A stretch of 8,990 bases of DNA, taken from assembly GCA_009699025.1 (NCBI GenBank), contig WLOZ01000055.1, positions 1 to 8,990 of the forward strand, in the 5' to 3' direction. Below the pieces are notes generated by a model. The model had not been told where the DNA came from and did no database searches. It saw only the letters and a program-made list of their open reading frames with translations. How positions within the stretch are numbered: the stretch's first letter is position 1; each line of letters opens with the position of its first letter. A program made the translations under genes and the position numbers. The DNA is from Actinomycetota bacterium. GTDB taxonomy: Bacteria; Actinomycetota; Actinomycetes; S36-B12; CAIYMF01. Positions 5,925 through 8,990 of this stretch are shown here, in pieces.

Positions 5925-6254
5925 CTATGCCGCGAGAACGTGGCGAATTGGGTCTACGGACTGCTCAAGCCACCGGCCGAAGGCAATAACCTCATCCTCG
6001 GTGAGCGGAGTGACCGCGTGGGGCTCGCGCACCTCGGCAGGAAGGCGACGGTGCACTGTTCGGGCGCCAGAGCGGGTGAGGGCGGCGGCCGTCGGCTGGT
6101 CGACGGGCCCGCGCACGTGGGTGGCGCACACTCGGCACTCGAAGGCGAAGGCGCTCACTGGCGCTGCGAGCGTCTCTTCCACCTCGACTCGAACCTCGGC
6201 TGGGGTCAATTCGACGTCTCCGCACTCTGGACACGTTGCCTTGATGGTTGTCAT
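5925..6254 (-). CDS. Conserved small zinc-ribbon protein, function unknown
   Basis: This 109-residue protein starts TIKATCPECGDVELTPAEV and has two CxxC knuckles, C8/C11 (CPEC) and C40/C43 (CRVC), about 28 residues apart. They should bind one zinc in a zinc-ribbon fold. The middle (about 50-75) is Arg-rich, and the C-terminal part (residues 80-105, LTEDEVIAFGRWLEQ) is predicted helical. The CPxCGDVELTP opening matches what I recall of a family of uncharacterised actinobacterial proteins, so I regard it as real and conserved but cannot assign a role. The ATG start (6252-6254) is the only in-frame start before an upstream TAG; no ribosome site is visible. It sits between pafC (69-base gap) and tatA (84-base gap) on the same strand, a position not occupied in the M. 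tuberculosis order. Confidence 0.8.
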   Translation of the reverse strand: MTTIKATCPECGDVELTPAEVRVEVEETLAAPVSAFAFECRVCATHVRGPVDQPTAAALTRSGARTVHRRLPAEVREPHAVTPLTEDEVIAFGRWLEQSVDPIRHVLAA

Positions 6255-6323
6255 GGCTCTGGTATCGGCCGCAAATGACTAGGACTTGACCACTCGAACG
6301 GTGGAATGTGAAACGCCAGGGGC

Positions 6324-7271
6324 TCAGTTCTCGTACGCAGCCAGCGCGGCCCTAGCCCGGTCTGCGACCGCATTCTGCAGGTCTTCGTCGTCGACGACCC
6401 GGCCCTCGGCGCCGAGCGCGAGGACGAGTCGCACTAGCCACCCTTCGTCGGCCACGCGCACCGTGGCGTCGATGGTGCCGTCGGGAAGGTCGGAGTGCTC
6501 AACGCACGCCTGCAGTTCGGTGATGTGCTCAGCACTGCGCAGTAGGTGCAGCCGAACATCGATGCCTGCGGGAAGCATGTCGGCGCGCGAGCCGGATTCC
6601 TCAGCGGCGGGGTGCGACGAAGCCGGAAGGTCAGTGGGCACAGCGGTGACGATTCGGTCGAGGCGGAAGGTGCGCACCGCCTCGGCGCTGTGGCACCAGC
6701 CCTCGACGTACCAGTGTCCGTTCATGGCGAGGAGGCGAAGGGGGTCGATCTCTCGCTCGGTGAGCGCCTCACGAGCGGCTCCGGCGTACTGCATGTGAAT
6801 GCGTGTTCCGGACTCGATGGCGCCAGAGATGACCGACTTGATGACGGGGTCGACCTCGTGATGCTGCACCACGACTGCCGCTGAGGCTCCGGACACTGCT
6901 GCGTCGGCGGCCTCCTCGAGCTTGGCGAGGGCCGACGTCGCTGCTGCGACGGCATCGCGGCTGGTGGGCAGCTCGGTGAGCAGGGTCAGCCCGGTAATGA
7001 GCGACGCCGCCTCGGCGGTGCTCAACCGCAGCGGGAACTCAAGCCCCTGGGAGTCGTGCACCGCGACGGTGCCACCGGCCTCATAGGAGATGTCGACCAG
7101 CTCTCCCCCGGCCTGCCCCGGGCCCACAAACGTGAGCACCGCAAGTTCCTGCAGAAGTTGGGCCTCGCTGATGCCGAAGTGCTCGGCCACTTCGGCGACC
7201 TCGCTCGGGCCGTGAGCTCGCAGCCACGGCAGCAGCGTGAGCATGCGGACCATCGACTCAGAATTGCTCAT
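6324..7271 (-). CDS. pafC: PafC-like WYL-domain transcriptional regulator
   Basis: This 315-residue protein has an N-terminal winged-helix region (about 8-50, including VAEVAEHFGISEAQLLQEL). A WYL domain follows around 140-215, with HWYVEGWCH (186-194) and VRTFRLDRI (199-207), and then a C-terminal WCX-like domain. In mycobacteria PafC works with PafB as the PafBC activator of the LexA/RecA-independent DNA-damage regulon, using the WYL domains to sense a nucleic-acid signal. The ATG start (7269-7271) overlaps the pafB TGA by 4 bases. The AGGGGGT sequence within pafB (plus 7281-7287) lies nine bases upstream, so translation is probably coupled. The WYL triad reads W-Y-V. The identity rests on the WYL architecture, the pairing with pafB and the position upstream of tatAC. 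Confidence 0.88.
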   Translation of the reverse strand: MSNSESMVRMLTLLPWLRAHGPSEVAEVAEHFGISEAQLLQELAVLTFVGPGQAGGELVDISYEAGGTVAVHDSQGLEFPLRLSTAEAASLITGLTLLTELPTSRDAVAAATSALAKLEEAADAAVSGASAAVVVQHHEVDPVIKSVISGAIESGTRIHMQYAGAAREALTEREIDPLRLLAMNGHWYVEGWCHSAEAVRTFRLDRIVTAVPTDLPASSHPAAEESGSRADMLPAGIDVRLHLLRSAEHITELQACVEHSDLPDGTIDATVRVADEGWLVRLVLALGAEGRVVDDEDLQNAVADRARAALAAYEN

Positions 7272-8221
7272 CGCGACAGCACCCCCTGCAATCGTCGAAT
7301 GACCGCGGCACGGAGCTCGGGGGGATCGAGCACGAGAACATCGGGCCCATACGCGGCAAGTTCGCGCTCGAGGCGGTCGAGAGAGCGGAAAGGCAGGTCA
7401 ATCTCAGCGGCATCGGGGGTGGCCCCTGCGCGCTGTCGCAGTCGCATGGCTCGCTGGGGTACGACGCGCAGACGGGCGACCCCGGAGGCGTCCTCGGGCT
7501 CGCCGTCGCCCACGAGCGTGCGCAGGTCGGTGCCCTCGGGCACGGTGACGGCGTCGGGTCGGCCGGCCTTGACCGCCCCCTCGATGCGCGACACCCGGAA
7601 GGCGCGCGTGGCGCCGCGATCGGTATCGAGACCCACGAGGTAGGTGTGCCCCAAGCGCAGCACCAGACCCCACGGCTCGACGTGCCGGGTCTCGGGGGTC
7701 GACCCCAACTTGCGATACGAGAACTCGACGGACCGCTTGTCGACGATTGCGCGTAGCAGGTCGGGGAAGGCAGGGTCCGAGGCGCTGAGTCGTGGCTCGA
7801 CAGGCACTCCCCGTGCGTCGTCAGGCACCTCGAGGCCCACGCTCTCGAGCTTACGCAGCGCTGCTGATGCCGGGCCCTCAAGTGCCGCGGCACTCCAGGC
7901 GCGGGCAGCGAGTTCGAGCGCGACCATCTCGTCGGTGGTGAATGTCAGGTCGGGCAGTTCGTAGGCGCGCGGATCGATGCGATAGCCCCACTCGTCGTCG
8001 TACCCCGACTCGAGTTGCACGGTGTCGACGGGAATTCCGAGCTCGCGCAGGGCGTCCTTATCGCGCTCGAACATCCGCTCGAAGGCCTGGTCGCTGTCGC
8101 TGGCCACGTAGTCGGGAATCGTGCTGCGCAGCCGCGCTCGCGATACGCCCCGAGAGCTGTTGAGCAGCACGAAGACCAGGGTGAGCAGCCTCTCACTGCG
8201 ACGAGTCGCTCCCCCGGTCAC
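7268..8221 (-). CDS. pafB: PafB-like WYL-domain transcriptional regulator
   Basis: This 317-residue regulator opens with RRSERLLTLVFVLLNSSRG, a winged-helix DNA-binding region, then the characteristic QAFERMFERDKDALRELGIPV (45-65). The WYL domain spans about 150-220 with HVEPWGLVLRLGHTYLVGLD (180-199) and the FRVSRIEG strand (208-215), followed by a C-terminal WCX-like region. With PafC it should form the PafBC transcription activator of DNA-repair genes. The canonical Trp of the WYL motif is Thr here (TYL, 193-195), while the conserved R209 and R212 are kept. The GTG start (8219-8221) follows the FKBP stop by 3 bases, with GGGG (plus 8228-8231) six bases upstream serving as ribosome site. 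No pafA ligase gene lies in the window, so a link to pupylation cannot be judged. Confidence 0.9.
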   Translation of the reverse strand: MTGGATRRSERLLTLVFVLLNSSRGVSRARLRSTIPDYVASDSDQAFERMFERDKDALRELGIPVDTVQLESGYDDEWGYRIDPRAYELPDLTFTTDEMVALELAARAWSAAALEGPASAALRKLESVGLEVPDDARGVPVEPRLSASDPAFPDLLRAIVDKRSVEFSYRKLGSTPETRHVEPWGLVLRLGHTYLVGLDTDRGATRAFRVSRIEGAVKAGRPDAVTVPEGTDLRTLVGDGEPEDASGVARLRVVPQRAMRLRQRAGATPDAAEIDLPFRSLDRLERELAAYGPDVLVLDPPELRAAVIRRLQGVLSR

Positions 8222-8224
8222 CGA

Positions 8225-8581
8225 TCACCCCACGCCGAGCAGGTCGATGACGAACACGAGGGTGCGGCCCGACAGGCGGTGACCGCCGGTTTCACCGTAG
8301 GCCAGGGCTGGGGGGCATACGAGCTGACGGCGGCCACCTACGCGCATTCCCGGAATGCCCTGCTGCCAGCCGGCAATGAGGCCCTTGAGCGGAAACTTAA
8401 TGGCCTCGCCACGGTCCCAGGAGGCGTCGAACTGCTCGCCGGTCTCGAAGTCGACGCCGACGTAGTGCACGAGCACCGTGGCTCCGGGCGTGGCCTCATC
8501 GCCGTCTCCGACGACGATGTCGGTGCTGACGAGGTCGGTGGGGGCAGGCCCCTCGATGAAGTCGATTTCAGGCTTGGTCAT
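8225..8581 (-). CDS. Small FKBP-type peptidyl-prolyl cis-trans isomerase
   Basis: This complete 118-residue single-domain FKBP should catalyse prolyl cis-trans isomerisation in the cytoplasm, as it has no signal peptide or membrane segment. Pocket residues by comparison with FKBP12 are Y40 in VHYVG, F51-D52 in QFDASWDRG, L68-I69 and W72 in GLIAGW, Y96 in LAYGETGG, and F110 in LVFVIDLL. The GMRVGGRRQLVCPP loop (79-91) is standard. The ATG start (8579-8581) has a strong GGAGG ribosome site (plus 8588-8592) six bases upstream, the best in the window. The gene lies 13 bases after an FKBP paralogue and 3 bases before pafB, so it is in the same transcription unit. Its clients are unknown. Confidence 0.93.
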   Translation of the reverse strand: MTKPEIDFIEGPAPTDLVSTDIVVGDGDEATPGATVLVHYVGVDFETGEQFDASWDRGEAIKFPLKGLIAGWQQGIPGMRVGGRRQLVCPPALAYGETGGHRLSGRTLVFVIDLLGVG

Positions 8582-8587
8582 GGATTT

Positions 8588-8592
8588 CCTCC
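8588..8592 (-). promoter_or_regulatory. Strong ribosome binding site of the small FKBP
   Basis: Minus-strand GGAGG, followed by six bases (AAATCC) and ATG. It is a near-perfect Shine-Dalgarno sequence and fixes the start. It contrasts with the absence of any such site before vapB, helY and dagK. Confidence 0.8.
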
Positions 8593-8594
8593 GG

Positions 8595-8990
8595 CTACTT
8601 GGTGGCGGTCAGGGAGACAACAAACACGAGGGCCTCGTTCGGGCCGATGCCCGAACCTCCCGGAGGATTGGCGCCGTAGGCGAGGTCTCCGGGGATGATG
8701 AGCAGTCGGGTGCCGCCCACCTTCATTCCGGGAAGGCCGTCGGTCCAGCCCTTGATGACCATGTCGAGCCCGAAGCTGATGGGCTCACCGCCTCGTGCCC
8801 ACGACGAGTCGAAAATAGTGCGGCTGGTGAGGCCAACGCCGCAGTAGTTGGCGGTGACGGTGGCGCCGACGGCCACTTCGGCTCCGGTGCCGGGGGTGAG
8901 GTCGGTGCTGACGAGGGTGGTGGGGGTCACGGCATCGGCGGCGATGCTCACTGAGGGGGCACCCGTGGCGGCCGTGCCCACCACGACGCC
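8595..8990 (-). CDS. FKBP-type peptidyl-prolyl isomerase domain (5' end outside window)
   Basis: The frame stays open to the right edge, so the gene is treated as truncated, although a GTG at 8982-8984 could formally start a 129-residue protein. Counting from that GTG, pocket residues are Y47 (ANYCG), F58-D59 (IFDSSWARG), V76-I77 and W80 (VIKGW), Y103 (DLAYGANPPGG) and F121 (LVFVVSL). GMKVGG and LLIIPGDLAYG are typical of exported actinobacterial FKBPs. The Ala/Ser/Thr/Val-rich lead-in (residues 1-20) looks like a linker rather than a true N-terminus. I infer that this is the last domain of a longer secreted or lipoprotein FKBP, but the signal peptide is not visible. It is a divergent paralogue of the next gene (both share an LVSTD segment) and ends at TAG 13 bases before it. 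Confidence 0.85.
   Translation of the reverse strand, partial: GVVVGTAATGAPSVSIAADAVTPTTLVSTDLTPGTGAEVAVGATVTANYCGVGLTSRTIFDSSWARGGEPISFGLDMVIKGWTDGLPGMKVGGTRLLIIPGDLAYGANPPGGSGIGPNEALVFVVSLTATK

Noticed and set aside
6255..6323. The gap between pafC and the zinc-ribbon gene as a promoter or terminator region
   Set aside because: I found only a 4-bp CCAC/GTGG stem and no -10 at a sensible position before the ATG; nothing strong enough to annotate.
8015..8698. A 227-codon plus-strand open frame across pafB and the FKBPs
   Set aside because: It is antisense to three genes with clear family motifs and has no motif of its own.

Overview
The window looks like a stretch of chromosome from a high-GC actinomycete, most likely a Microbacteriaceae-type Micrococcales member. 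The grounds are the G+C-rich codon use, frequent GTG starts, and the gene order pafB-pafC-(zinc ribbon)-tatA-tatC-dagK-helY facing a 5'-3' exonuclease. This closely parallels the Mycobacterium tuberculosis pafBC-tatAC-helY neighbourhood. The family placement is inference; the gene order is read from the sequence.

Layout: almost everything is on the minus strand, so the locus reads from right to left. It begins at the right edge with a partial FKBP-type prolyl isomerase, probably the C-terminal domain of a longer exported protein. It continues through a small complete FKBP and then the two WYL-domain DNA-damage regulators PafB and PafC, whose genes overlap by 4 bases. Next come a small CxxC/CxxC zinc-ribbon protein of unknown function, TatA and TatC of the twin-arginine protein exporter, a DagK-type lipid kinase, and the 913-residue Ski2/Mtr4-like helicase HelY. 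A VapBC toxin-antitoxin pair with its own palindromic operator and promoter follows. At the left edge, the last 48 codons of a plus-strand gene converge on vapC. These codons resemble the C-terminus of the actinobacterial 5'-3' exonuclease that normally faces helY.

How the genes relate: FKBP, pafB and pafC are tightly spaced (13-base gap, 3-base gap, 4-base overlap), each start preceded by a purine-rich ribosome site, and look co-transcribed. tatA has a clear ribosome site and a candidate promoter, and tatC follows 16 bases later. dagK, helY and vapB each lack a ribosome site. Each instead has a TAnnnT hexamer exactly six bases before its start codon, the arrangement expected for leaderless mRNAs, so I infer internal promoters. 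Two U-less hairpins separate helY from vapBC.

No gene-free stretch exceeds 300 bases. I saw no tRNA, rRNA, CRISPR array, insertion sequence or phage gene. The locus is mostly conserved housekeeping. The accessory element is vapBC, and the least understood gene is the zinc-ribbon protein.
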